Source of the DNA: Pelomonas sp047654805
GTDB taxonomy: Bacteria > Pseudomonadota > Gammaproteobacteria > Burkholderiales > Burkholderiaceae_C
Length of the DNA: 64,000 bases
Direction of reading: 5' to 3'
NCBI RefSeq assembly: GCF_047654805.1
Contig: NZ_JASGIV010000001.1
Location: 3,720,001 to 3,784,000, forward strand
The notes below the pieces were generated by a model. That model searched no databases. It saw nothing but the letters and a program-made list of their open reading frames with translations, and was not told the DNA's origin. This document shows positions 51,242 through 60,013 of the stretch, piece after piece (position 1 is the stretch's first letter; each line of letters starts with the position of its first letter). A program made the position numbers and the translations under genes.

Positions 51242-51937
51242 TCAGCGCGGTTCGGCCAGCGCTGCGCTCAGCCGCTTGAAGAACCCGGCGTACGGGCCCA
51301 GCCGCGACGCGCGGGCGAGCCTGAGCGGGTCGTCGCAGGCCGCGATGAGCCCGGACAGGCTGCGGTAGCTGAACGCGCTGCCCTCCATCGTCACGGCCAC
51401 GGGCCGCACGCCGCCGGCCAGGATACCGGCCAGTTGCTGCTCAAACAGCCGCTGGCAGGTCGCCAGGGACTGGTGCATCACGTCGGCGAATCCGGCGTCC
51501 GCGCCGATGTCGAAATCCAGCTGCGCAACCACCGGGCCTGTGTCGACCTTCTGTCCCGGCAGCAATTCATGCAGCGTGGCCCCATAACGAGCCTCGCCAC
51601 GGCAAAGGGCGGCGAAGATGCAGACTTCGGCGATGCCGCGGTAGCGCTGCACCAGCCCGTTGTGGATGTTGAAGAAGCGAGGGCCGCAGCGCAGCAGCTC
51701 ATCCGGGAGCAAATGGGCGTTGTTGATCGAAAACACGACGCCATCCGCCGTCTGTACCAGCAATGCAGGCAGGTCCTCGCCGGGCCGCTCGCCGGCAGTC
51801 ACCTTCACGCCCCGTCTTTCGAGGCGCTTGCCGGTGGCGTCGCCGGGCGGGCAGTACACACCGTCGACCCGATGGCCGGCATGCAGCGCAAAGTCGACCG
51901 CCTGGTAACACAGGGCGCCAGAACCGATGAAGAACAT
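51242..51937 (-). CDS. Sugar N-formyltransferase-like protein (formyl_trans_N fold)
   Basis: A 231-aa protein from the ATG at 51937. RFFNIHNGLVQRYRGIAEV carries the N-I-H active-site motif, and VDTGPVVAQLDFD the catalytic Asp, as in methionyl-tRNA and sugar formyltransferases. It lacks the C-terminal domain of Fmt, so a sugar substrate is likelier than tRNA. N10-formyl-tetrahydrofolate would be the donor. It is the only leftward gene in this part of the cluster and faces a divergent start with the ligase gene. Confidence 0.78.
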   Translation of the reverse strand: MFFIGSGALCYQAVDFALHAGHRVDGVYCPPGDATGKRLERRGVKVTAGERPGEDLPALLVQTADGVVFSINNAHLLPDELLRCGPRFFNIHNGLVQRYRGIAEVCIFAALCRGEARYGATLHELLPGQKVDTGPVVAQLDFDIGADAGFADVMHQSLATCQRLFEQQLAGILAGGVRPVAVTMEGSAFSYRSLSGLIAACDDPLRLARASRLGPYAGFFKRLSAALAEPR

Positions 51938-52027
51938 GATGGATGGAGGAGATTGGCGATGCTGCGATACGAGGAGGGCCGGCGCGGCCCGCAGGCGTCG
52001 ATTCTCTGATTGAAAGCCCGACAGGAC

Positions 52028-53566
52028 ATGCAAAGCAATGTGCTTGAGTACTTCGAGACCGGTGCCCGGCTCTCGAATCCCGACAAGGTGGCGCTGGTGG
52101 ATGGCGACTCGCGCTACACCTTCAGCCAGCTGGAACGGCACGCCAAGAATTTCGCCGCTGCCATCCTGGCCCGCACCCAGGCGCTGAACAGGCCTGTGGC
52201 GGTGTTCCTGCCCAAGTGTGCCCAGACCGTGTTCGCCGACCTCGGCATCGTCTACAGCGGCAACTGCTATGCCAACCTGGACGTCAAGTCGCCGCCGGAG
52301 CGGCTCAAGGCCATACTCGGCAACCTGGGTGCCGAGCTGGTCGTCACCCATGCTCAGCTGGCGCCGCTGCTGGCCAACGCTGGCGTACCGGCCGAGCGCC
52401 TGCTGCTGGTCGATACCGTCGCGGGCGATGCACCGCGCTGGGACCAGGCCGCATTGGACGCCCGCCTGGCGCAGGTGATCGACACCGACCCGCTTTGCAT
52501 CATCCACACCTCAGGGTCGACCGGTGTTCCCAAGGGCGTCGCGTTGAATCACAGGTCCACCATCGACTTCATGGACTGGGCCTTCGATCGCTTGGGGCTG
52601 GGTGGCGAGGAAACCATCGGTAGCCTCTCGCCGTTGTACTTCGACATCTATACGCTGGAGCTCTGGCTCAGCCTGGCCAAGGGCGCGACGCTGGTGCTGC
52701 TGCAGGAACAGCTTGCCGCCTTCCCGGCCAAGCTGCTTTCCTACCTGGCCCAGGAATCGGTCAGCTTCATCTTCTGGGTGCCGACCGTCATGGTCAACAT
52801 CGCCAACCAGGGCCTGCTGGAGAAGATCCCGCAGCCGGCGCTGCGCAAGGTGCTGTTCGCCGGCGAGGTCTTCCCGACCAAACCGCTCAACCACTGGCGC
52901 CGCCAGTTGCCGCAGGCGATGTTCGTCAACCTGTACGGCCCGATCGAGATCACGGTGGACTGCACTTACTTCATCGTCGACCGGGACATGGCCGACGACG
53001 AGAAGCTGCCCATCGGCTTCCCCTGCCGCAACACCGACGTGCTGATCGTCAACGAGGACAACCGCCCCGCCCAGGTCAACGAACATGGGGAGCTGTGCGT
53101 CCGCGGCTCCTCGCTGGCGCTGGGCTACTGGAACAACCCCGAGCGCACGGCGCAGGCCTTCGTGCAGAACCCGCTGCATTCGCACTATCCGGAGCTGGTC
53201 TACCGCACGGGGGACCTGGTGTACCGCAACGAGCGCGGCGAGATCATGTTCGTCGGCCGCAAGGACTACCAGATCAAGCACCAGGGCTACCGCATCGAGC
53301 TGGGCGAGATCGAGCACGCCGCGCTGCAAGTGCCTGGCATCCGCCATGCCTGCGTGGTCTACGACGCCCCCAACAAGGACATCGTGCTGTATTTCGAGTC
53401 TGAGCAGGACATCGGCGCTGCCGAGATCCGCCGCGAGCTGGGCCTGCGCGTGCCGAAGTACATGCTGCCCACCCTGATCGAACGCGTCGAACACATGCCG
53501 CGCAATCCGAACGGCAAGATCGACCGCCTGGCACTGTCGGCCGGCCACGCCCGCCACGGCGCCTGA
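52028..53566 (+). CDS. Adenylate-forming ligase (DltA/AMP-ligase type)
   Basis: A 512-aa protein from the ATG at 52028. The phosphate loop is TSGSTGVPKG (161-170). FVNLYGPIEITVDCTYF (A5), LVYRTGDLVYRNERGE (A7), IKHQGYRIELGEIEH (A8) and NPNGKIDRL (A10, catalytic Lys) are all present. It should activate a carboxylic or amino acid as an adenylate and load it onto a carrier protein. The 76-aa carrier protein 30 nt downstream is its likely partner, as in DltA-DltC pairs. The substrate cannot be read from the sequence by eye. Confidence 0.9.
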   Translation: MQSNVLEYFETGARLSNPDKVALVDGDSRYTFSQLERHAKNFAAAILARTQALNRPVAVFLPKCAQTVFADLGIVYSGNCYANLDVKSPPERLKAILGNLGAELVVTHAQLAPLLANAGVPAERLLLVDTVAGDAPRWDQAALDARLAQVIDTDPLCIIHTSGSTGVPKGVALNHRSTIDFMDWAFDRLGLGGEETIGSLSPLYFDIYTLELWLSLAKGATLVLLQEQLAAFPAKLLSYLAQESVSFIFWVPTVMVNIANQGLLEKIPQPALRKVLFAGEVFPTKPLNHWRRQLPQAMFVNLYGPIEITVDCTYFIVDRDMADDEKLPIGFPCRNTDVLIVNEDNRPAQVNEHGELCVRGSSLALGYWNNPERTAQAFVQNPLHSHYPELVYRTGDLVYRNERGEIMFVGRKDYQIKHQGYRIELGEIEHAALQVPGIRHACVVYDAPNKDIVLYFESEQDIGAAEIRRELGLRVPKYMLPTLIERVEHMPRNPNGKIDRLALSAGHARHGA

Positions 53567-53595
53567 GCCACGTCCACCCTCACGAGCGCACCGAC

Positions 53596-53826
53596 ATGAG
53601 CACGCTGAACGAAGTCCTGCAAAGCATCCGTCCCGAATCCGACTTCACGCAGTCCACCGACTTCCTGGAAGACGGCCTGCTTGATTCGTTCGACATGGTG
53701 GCCCTGGTCGCCGGCCTGGACAAGATTTACGGGATTTCCATTGACGGCCTCGACATCGTCCCCGAGAACTTCAGGAACGCCGAGGCCATCACGGCGCTCC
53801 TGACGAAGTACGGAGTGCCTCGATGA
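53596..53826 (+). CDS. Acyl/peptidyl carrier protein 1
   Basis: A 76-aa carrier protein. S31 in EDGLLDSFDMVALVA is the phosphopantetheine attachment site; the motif is D-S-F rather than the usual D-S-L. It follows the adenylating ligase and overlaps the KAS III gene by ATGA. It is DltC-like in size and is the probable acceptor of the acyl group that the ligase activates. Confidence 0.88.
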   Translation: MSTLNEVLQSIRPESDFTQSTDFLEDGLLDSFDMVALVAGLDKIYGISIDGLDIVPENFRNAEAITALLTKYGVPR

Positions 53827-54887
53827 AGCTGACATTCAAGGGCAAACGCATCTCGGGACTGCTGACGGTCGTGCCTCGGCACGAGCAGTCCTTCGTGGAA
53901 GACATGAAGCAGTTCAACTTCCCCGAGGCGCGCTCGCGCAAGCTGATGGAGGTCATGGGGTACGACAAGCACCGCCTGGTCGCGGACGGCGTGTGCGTGT
54001 CGGATCTCGCGGTGGCAGGCCTGCAGCACCTGTTCGACAAGGGTGCGCTCGGCCGCGACGACTTCGATGCGCTGATCCTGGTGACGCAGACACCGGACCA
54101 CCCCATGCCGCCCACCAGCAACGTCATCCAGGGGCGGCTCCAGCTCAAGGACGACTTGTTCTGCCTGGACATCAACCAGGGCTGTGCAGGCTTCGTCGTC
54201 GGCCTGATGCAGGCCTTTCTACTGCTGGAGCAGCCCGCCATCCGCAAGGTGGTGCTGGTGAACGCCGATGTCGTCAGCCGCAAGACCTCGCCCAAGGACC
54301 GCAACAGCTACCCGCTGATCGGCGACGCTGCCTCCATCACCGTCGTCGAGCGCGGGGACTCGGCCGGCGCCATCCACGCCAACATCAAGATGGACGGCAC
54401 GCGCCGCGAGGCGCTGATGATCCCAGCTGGCGGCATGCGGCTGCCGCATTCGGAACAGACCGCGGTGCTGGAGGACGTCGGCGACAACAACCTGCGTGCC
54501 CAGGACCACCTGCGCATGGACGGCTCAGCCGTGTTCAACTTTGTCCAGGTCGAAGTTCCGCCCATGGTGACGAGCCTGCTGGAGCAGGCCGGCATCGACG
54601 CCGACGCCGTGGACTGGTTCCTTTTCCACCAGCCCAACCGCTTCATGCTGCAGAAGCTGGCCGACAAGATCGGCATCCCGCACGACAAGGTGCCCATGAA
54701 CGTGGTCGAGAAGTACGGCAACAGCAGTGGCGTGACCATTCCGATGGCCATCGTCGAGAACCTGAAGAACGAATTGGTCGCGCGCAGCTTCCAGGTCTGC
54801 CTTGCAGGCTTCGGCGTGGGCCTGACCTGGGGCTCCATGCTGATGCGCCTGGGTGAGCTGCAATTTTGCGAGATGCTTGAGTACTGA
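53823..54887 (+). CDS. 3-oxoacyl-ACP synthase III-like (KAS III) enzyme
   Basis: A 354-aa thiolase-fold enzyme with a complete C121-H269-N300 triad (INQGCAGFVVGL, FLFHQPNRFML and KYGNSSGVTIPMAI). The family condenses an acyl starter with malonyl-ACP or performs acyl transfer. It lies between two carrier-protein genes and overlaps the first. It is therefore placed to extend or offload the acyl chain activated by the ligase. It is not the housekeeping FabH, since it lies outside a fatty-acid gene cluster. Confidence 0.88.
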   Translation: MKLTFKGKRISGLLTVVPRHEQSFVEDMKQFNFPEARSRKLMEVMGYDKHRLVADGVCVSDLAVAGLQHLFDKGALGRDDFDALILVTQTPDHPMPPTSNVIQGRLQLKDDLFCLDINQGCAGFVVGLMQAFLLLEQPAIRKVVLVNADVVSRKTSPKDRNSYPLIGDAASITVVERGDSAGAIHANIKMDGTRREALMIPAGGMRLPHSEQTAVLEDVGDNNLRAQDHLRMDGSAVFNFVQVEVPPMVTSLLEQAGIDADAVDWFLFHQPNRFMLQKLADKIGIPHDKVPMNVVEKYGNSSGVTIPMAIVENLKNELVARSFQVCLAGFGVGLTWGSMLMRLGELQFCEMLEY

Positions 54888-54923
54888 GCAGACGAAACAA
54901 CCAGAAGTGAAGAGGATCGACCT

Positions 54924-55145
54924 ATGGACAAGTTTTATGAGGATCTGGCGGAGCTGCTCGAAGTGGACACCATCGATCCGGCGCAGCCGCTTGACGCTTA
55001 CGAGAACTGGGATTCACTGACCGTCATTTCCGTCATCGCCTCGCTCGACTCCGACTACGGCGTGAACATGACGGCCAAGGACATCTCGGCCTTCGTCACG
55101 GCCGGCCAGCTGTTCGAGGAAGTCCAGCGCAGGAAGACCAAATAG
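54924..55145 (+). CDS. Acyl carrier protein 2
   Basis: A 73-aa carrier protein. S31 in YENWDSLTVISVIASLD is the phosphopantetheine site with a normal D-S-L motif. GAAGAGG precedes the ATG. It lies between the KAS III and the first SDR gene. A second carrier distinct from carrier 1 suggests that starter and extended acyl groups are held on separate proteins. Confidence 0.88.
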   Translation: MDKFYEDLAELLEVDTIDPAQPLDAYENWDSLTVISVIASLDSDYGVNMTAKDISAFVTAGQLFEEVQRRKTK

Positions 55146-55147
55146 GC

Positions 55148-55909
55148 ATGTCCCATCCTTTCGACCTGTCGCAACGCCGCGTCCTGGTGACCGGGGCGGC
55201 ATCCGGCATCGGCCTGGCCACCAGCCTGCGCGTGGCTGCCATGGGCGCACGAGTGCTGGCCTTCGATCGCGACGAAGACGGCCTGGCGGCGCTGCTGGAA
55301 CGACTGCCCGGCGCAGGGCATGCTTCGCATGTCCTGGACTTGCGCGAGGTCGAGGAGATCCCGGCGGCGATGGTCGCCTGCGCAGACCAAGAGGGCTCGC
55401 TGTCGGGCCTGGTGCATGCAGCGGGGATCTCGTCGGTGTCGCCTACCCGACTGCTGTCGCCGAAGAACTACCGCGACGTGCTGGCCGTCAACACCGAGGC
55501 GGCGCTCGCCCTGGTGCGCGGCTTCCAGAACCGCAAGGTCTGCGCGGAGGCCGGAGGCTCGGTGGTGCTGATTGCTTCCGTCATGGCGCTGGTGGGGTCA
55601 GTGGGCGCCACCGCCTATTCGATGTCCAAGGCCGCGCTGACCGGTCTGGCCAAGTCCGCGGCGCTGGAATTCGCACCGCGTGGCATCCGCATCAACTGCG
55701 TCGCCCCAGGCTTCGTGAAGACCCAGATGTACGACAAGGTAGCCTCCTCATGGGACGCAGCGCAGCGCGAGCAGATCGAGCGCGCCCATCCACTGGGCCT
55801 GGGTGAGCCGGACGACGTGGCCAACGCCATCGCCTTCCTGCTGGCCGACGCCAGCCGCTGGATCACAGGGAGCACCCTGGTGTGCGACGGCGGATACACG
55901 GCAGCCTGA
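55148..55909 (+). CDS. SDR-family reductase 1 (3-oxoacyl-ACP reductase-like)
   Basis: A 253-aa short-chain dehydrogenase. LVTGAASGIGLATSL is the NAD(P) loop, GLVHAAGIS the NAG-type motif, and A-YSMSKAALTGLAKSAALEF the Y-x3-K catalytic pair. FabG-like proteins of this kind reduce 3-oxoacyl-ACP. Its position directly after the KAS III and second carrier protein suits reduction of a 3-oxoacyl intermediate to a 3-hydroxyacyl group. Confidence 0.87.
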   Translation: MSHPFDLSQRRVLVTGAASGIGLATSLRVAAMGARVLAFDRDEDGLAALLERLPGAGHASHVLDLREVEEIPAAMVACADQEGSLSGLVHAAGISSVSPTRLLSPKNYRDVLAVNTEAALALVRGFQNRKVCAEAGGSVVLIASVMALVGSVGATAYSMSKAALTGLAKSAALEFAPRGIRINCVAPGFVKTQMYDKVASSWDAAQREQIERAHPLGLGEPDDVANAIAFLLADASRWITGSTLVCDGGYTAA

Positions 55910-55929
55910 TCAAGCAGGGCTCCAAGACA

Positions 55930-56679
55930 ATGACCCAAGAACTCTGCACGCTGGTGACCGGCGCTTCCTCGGGCCTGGGCCGCGAGACGGCAATCCGCCT
56001 GTCCCGCCTTGGCCCCGTGCTGCTGCATGGGCGCGATCAGGCGCGCTTGGAGGAGACCCGCGCCCTGTGCGCCCAACCCGAGCGGCACCGGCTGTGGCTG
56101 AACGACCTGGCGGATGTCGACGCCATCGAGGCAAGCCTGCTGCAGGCGCTTGCAGGGCAAGGCCTGCAGGTGGCGCGCTTCGTGCATTGTGCTGGCGTGC
56201 TGCAGGTCGGCCCGCTGCGCCTGCTCGATCGGGCGGCCATCGAGCGCACCATGAACGTCAACTTCCTGTCGGCGGTGGAGATCACTCGGCTGCTGGTGCG
56301 CAAGAAAGTCAATGAAAAGGCTCTGAGTGGCGTGGTATTCGTCTCCAGCACAGCCAGCCAGTTCGGGGCCAAGGGCTTCGGCATCTACTGTGCCAGCAAG
56401 AGTGCACTGGACGGCTACATGCGGGCGCTGGCCGTCGAGTTGGCGCCTGCCGTGCGAGTGAATGCGGTGCTACCGGGCGCGGTACGAACCGCCATGACCG
56501 AGCACATGTTCAGCGACCCCGACGTGGTCGAGCGCATGCGGCGGGACTACCCGCTTGGCGTAGGCGAGCAGGCCGACATCGCCTCGGCGGTGGAGTTCCT
56601 GCTCTCCGACCAGGCGCGCTGGATCACCGGCCAGCAGTTGGTGGTCGACGGTGGTCGCACGGTCAACATCAGCGGCTGA
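55930..56679 (+). CDS. SDR-family reductase 2
   Basis: A 249-aa short-chain dehydrogenase from the ATG at 55930. LVTGASSGLGRETAIRLSRL is the cofactor loop, and FVSSTASQFGAKGFGIYCAS followed by K gives the Ser and Y-x3-K catalytic residues. It lies 20 nt after the first SDR. It could act on the same acyl chain or on the sugar ring. The two SDRs are similar in length but clearly different in sequence, so they are not a recent duplication. Confidence 0.86.
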   Translation: MTQELCTLVTGASSGLGRETAIRLSRLGPVLLHGRDQARLEETRALCAQPERHRLWLNDLADVDAIEASLLQALAGQGLQVARFVHCAGVLQVGPLRLLDRAAIERTMNVNFLSAVEITRLLVRKKVNEKALSGVVFVSSTASQFGAKGFGIYCASKSALDGYMRALAVELAPAVRVNAVLPGAVRTAMTEHMFSDPDVVERMRRDYPLGVGEQADIASAVEFLLSDQARWITGQQLVVDGGRTVNISG

Positions 56680-56684
56680 ACGCC

Positions 56685-57332
56685 ATGGCGACCTCCAACC
56701 TCGTCATCGTCAATGCCGGCAATTTCGGACGCGAGGTCCACGTCTGGGCCCGGCAGGCGATACAGGCCGGCGCGCCCTGGCGCATCAAGGGCTTCCTGGA
56801 CAGCCGCAGGGACATCCTCGACGGCTTCGACTATGGTTCCCCAATCCTGGCGGCCCCCGAGGACTATCGCCCCGAGCCTGGCGACGTTTTCCTGTGCGCG
56901 GTCGGGGAACCGCAAGGCAAGCGCAGGTACACGGCCATGCTCGAGGAGCGCGGCGCGGAGTTCACCTCGCTGATCCACCCGACTGCGCTGGTCGGCCACA
57001 ACGTGCGCATCGGCTCGGGCGCCATCATCTGCCCCATGACACAGCTGTCCTGCGACATCGAGCTGGGTCGGCACGTGGTGTTCGGCACGCTAAGTTCCGG
57101 CGCGCACGACGTCCGCATCGGCAGCTACAGCCAGATCTCCGGCGGCTGCCAGATCAACGGGCATGCAGCGCTGGGCGAAGGCGTCTTCCTGGGTGCCAGC
57201 GCCACCGTGCTGCCCAGGGCGCGGGTGGAAGACTGGTCCTATGTCGGCGCGGGCAGTGTGGTGCTAAAGCGCGTGAAGACCCGCACCAAGGTGTTCGGCA
57301 ACCCAGCGGTGCAGATCGGCGTGCTCGATTGA
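56685..57332 (+). CDS. NeuD/PglD-like sugar acyltransferase
   Basis: A 215-aa protein. The N-terminus LVIVNAGNFGREVHVWARQA is the Rossmann-like substrate-binding domain of PglD/NeuD proteins. The C-terminal half has hexapeptide repeats of a left-handed beta helix (IGSGAIICPMTQLSCDIELG, VGAGSVVLKRVKTRTK). The family N- or O-acylates amino sugars. It ends the rightward cluster and could transfer the acyl-ACP product onto the amino sugar, which would be unusual for a family that normally uses acetyl-CoA. Confidence 0.85.
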   Translation: MATSNLVIVNAGNFGREVHVWARQAIQAGAPWRIKGFLDSRRDILDGFDYGSPILAAPEDYRPEPGDVFLCAVGEPQGKRRYTAMLEERGAEFTSLIHPTALVGHNVRIGSGAIICPMTQLSCDIELGRHVVFGTLSSGAHDVRIGSYSQISGGCQINGHAALGEGVFLGASATVLPRARVEDWSYVGAGSVVLKRVKTRTKVFGNPAVQIGVLD

Positions 57333-57363
57333 GCGAGCCGGCCCGCGACCGCCCCGGCCCCGC

Positions 57364-59973
57364 TCAGCGCGTCGAGCAGTCCTGCGAGGGCCGCCACCGC
57401 AGCCGCCCGTCGCGCACCTGAATCTCCACCTTGGCGGCCCGCGCCTCGTCCAGCTTCTCCCAGAACTGCTGCGCGTCAGCGCCGACCAGGCCTGGACCTT
57501 CGGCCGGCGGCAGAAGCGGCAACGCGCGCAGGCGTTGGCAGATGCGCTCCAGCGTGAGCGTGGGCGCTCCGGTGCAGATGCGGTTCATCAGCCCGGCGTG
57601 ATTGAGGTCGTCGAACTTCTCGATCACGACATCCAGCCGACGGCATTGCCGCAGGCGGCGCAGCACCATCGAGAGCGCCTCGCGGTCCGCACTCCATGCA
57701 CCACAGGCGTAGTACAGCGGCACCTGCTCCCAGGCCTCCACCGGCCAGGCATCCAGGCTGGCGTGACGATCGGCTCCCCACAGTTCGGCACGCTCCTTGG
57801 GCCGGAAAGCGGCCCAGAGGTCCAAATCGGTCTGCGGATTGAAGACGACGGCCTGCCAGCCGAAGCTCAGCGCGAACTTGAGCGCAGCGTGCCCACCCAT
57901 GCTGCCGTACCAGCAGCACACGTCAGCAGCTGCGAAGTGCGCGGCTACGCGCTCTCTCAGCAAGGCCTGCACGCGCTCGAAGCTGGCGTCGCTGTACCAG
58001 TTCTTGTCTGGGCAGCGCACGAACATCAAGTGGCGGTCCTTCAAGGCGCCTTGCAGGGCAGCGACTTCGGTGAAGCCGAAGTACGTGGCCATGCAGGAGA
58101 AGACGATGAACACGCCGCGCGCGCCGGGCCGTTCGAACCAGAGATAGTCCTCCCCATGCCCCTGCTGCCAGGCTGGGCGCAGCAGGGTCTGCAGCGGCTC
58201 GGCCAGGGCCGCTTGCGCCAGGGGGGCATAGCGGGCATCGGCCAGCAGGCCGCGCCAGAGCGGCTGAGCAAGGTCCGCTTGCTGGCGGCGATAGGGTGAG
58301 CCTGGCTCCAGCTGTCCGTCCGTGTAGAGCGTTGCCAACTGCAGCACGGCAGTGCGCTGCTCTGCTGCCTTGCCTCGCTGGGCCAAGGCCTGCCAGCCGG
58401 CCTCCTCCTCGCGCCAGTCGCACCCCGGCTGCGGCGCCTTCGGCGGCAAACACCGGCTCAGGCGAGTTCGCAAGGCGTCGTCAGACATATACCGGCGCGC
58501 CTGCGTCAACGCCAGCAATTCGGATTCGGCGTCGCCACGAGCCGCATGCCAGCTCGCGCTGGCGCGCCAGATCCAGGCGAGCGCTGAGGGTGCAAAGGCC
58601 TGACGATGCAACAGCTCACGCAACAACGGCACCGCGTCGCCGCCACCTTCGATCAACGCGTAGGCCTTGTCGAGAATGGTCAGGAGCTGCAAGGCCTGGG
58701 GTGCCGGCGATGCCGGTGGCACCACTGGCTCGCCTAGCGCCGCGACATGCGCTGCCAAGGCCTGCAGACGCTGGCGCGGGATTTCGCGGCTCATGGCCTG
58801 CTGCAGCACCTGCAGGACTGCCACGCCGCCCCAGCGGGCCGGCTGCAGCCAGCCGGCCTGCAGCCCGGGAGCCAGCTGTAGCGGCGGACAGCGCTGCACA
58901 TCGGCCGCGCCGAAGGCGCTGCCGTCCAGCCAGGCACGCACCCGGTCCGCGCGCAGCCGGTGGCCTTCGCCGGCCTGCAGCAGCCGGGCCAGGATCCCGG
59001 TGGCGACCTCTTCTGCATCGGCGGCCAGCGCCAGCTCGAAGCGCAGGGCCAGAGCCTGCGGCATGACTGACGGATCGATGGCTTGCGCCTGCGCCAGCGC
59101 CCGCTCCAGCCGCGCCGCCCGTGAAGGCTCGAGTTGCCGGGGGGCCTGGGCCAGCTCCGCACGCGCAGCCTGCAGCAACAGGCCCGCTCCATGGCCGGCC
59201 GGGGCCGCGAGTGGATCCAGGCCGTGGTGGTTCAGCAGGACAGGCGTCAGGGTCGTCTGGACATCGAAGTCGCCTTGACCGCACAGATGCTCGATCAACT
59301 CGGGGGCGGACCACTCCTGCCGCAGCGGGCGCAGCGCGTCCGCGTAGCGGCCGTCCAGGCAGGCCGCCACGCGTTCGACCTCACCTTCCGGCAGCACCGA
59401 CACGCAGGACCACAAGGCCTGCCACAGCGCCAGACGCTCTGCGCCATCGAGCGCGGCATCCAGGTGCGGCAGCAAGCGGCGCAGCACCGCCGGCGACGGC
59501 CGGGATTGAGCCAGGCGCGAGAAATAGTCTGCATAGGCCTCCCGGTGCGCAAAGGGCGGTGGAGCCTCGTCCCCGCGCGACTCCGGGGGCGTGCCATGTA
59601 GCAGTTCAGAGGCGCCGCCCGGAGCCAGGGCGCCATCTTCCTGCGGCAACCTCTGGCCCGGCCCCCAGCTTGCCGACTTCACGCCGGAGAAGGGTTGCAA
59701 GGCGGCAGCCAGGGCCTGGTCAAGGCCGTCCAGCGCCGCCAGCGTGGGCTGCGGTGCGGGGCGCCCCCCCGCCAACAGAGCGCGCAGCGCGTCGCACGCA
59801 ACTCTCACCCCCGCATGGCCGGAAACAGCGGCCTCCACGGAGACCAACGCCTCCGGCAGGATGCTGCGGATGCTGCTCGACTCCCTGTCCACCAGGTGGA
59901 CCAGCGCCTCGCGGATAGTGGCCGCCAGCTCCAGGGCATGCGCCCTCACGTCAGCCGACATCGCAGCGTTCAC
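57364..59973 (-). CDS. Large protein with C-terminal alpha/beta-hydrolase-like domain
   Basis: An 869-aa protein from a GTG at 59973 with AAGGAG seven bases before it. Residues 1-600 are Ala/Leu/Gln-rich helical repeats without a clear family. The C-terminal third (about 635-820) looks like an alpha/beta hydrolase: CCWYGSMGGHAALKFALSFG holds the nucleophile-elbow Ser (S691 in G-S-M-G-G), and FDDLNHAGLMNRIC a candidate His. It follows the OGT-like gene after 40 nt in the same direction and is convergent with the NeuD-like gene. A role in trimming or acylating the flagellar glycan is possible. The family is not recognised. Confidence 0.6.
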   Translation of the reverse strand: MNAAMSADVRAHALELAATIREALVHLVDRESSSIRSILPEALVSVEAAVSGHAGVRVACDALRALLAGGRPAPQPTLAALDGLDQALAAALQPFSGVKSASWGPGQRLPQEDGALAPGGASELLHGTPPESRGDEAPPPFAHREAYADYFSRLAQSRPSPAVLRRLLPHLDAALDGAERLALWQALWSCVSVLPEGEVERVAACLDGRYADALRPLRQEWSAPELIEHLCGQGDFDVQTTLTPVLLNHHGLDPLAAPAGHGAGLLLQAARAELAQAPRQLEPSRAARLERALAQAQAIDPSVMPQALALRFELALAADAEEVATGILARLLQAGEGHRLRADRVRAWLDGSAFGAADVQRCPPLQLAPGLQAGWLQPARWGGVAVLQVLQQAMSREIPRQRLQALAAHVAALGEPVVPPASPAPQALQLLTILDKAYALIEGGGDAVPLLRELLHRQAFAPSALAWIWRASASWHAARGDAESELLALTQARRYMSDDALRTRLSRCLPPKAPQPGCDWREEEAGWQALAQRGKAAEQRTAVLQLATLYTDGQLEPGSPYRRQQADLAQPLWRGLLADARYAPLAQAALAEPLQTLLRPAWQQGHGEDYLWFERPGARGVFIVFSCMATYFGFTEVAALQGALKDRHLMFVRCPDKNWYSDASFERVQALLRERVAAHFAAADVCCWYGSMGGHAALKFALSFGWQAVVFNPQTDLDLWAAFRPKERAELWGADRHASLDAWPVEAWEQVPLYYACGAWSADREALSMVLRRLRQCRRLDVVIEKFDDLNHAGLMNRICTGAPTLTLERICQRLRALPLLPPAEGPGLVGADAQQFWEKLDEARAAKVEIQVRDGRLRWRPSQDCSTR

Positions 59974-60013
59974 GGACAGGCTCCTTCTTTCGGACTTCTC
60001 ATCGGTCGGTAGA

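Noticed and set aside
57333..57363. GC-rich inverted bases between the NeuD-like gene and the 869-aa gene
   Set aside because: The pairing is loose and there is no T-run, so I cannot support a terminator here.
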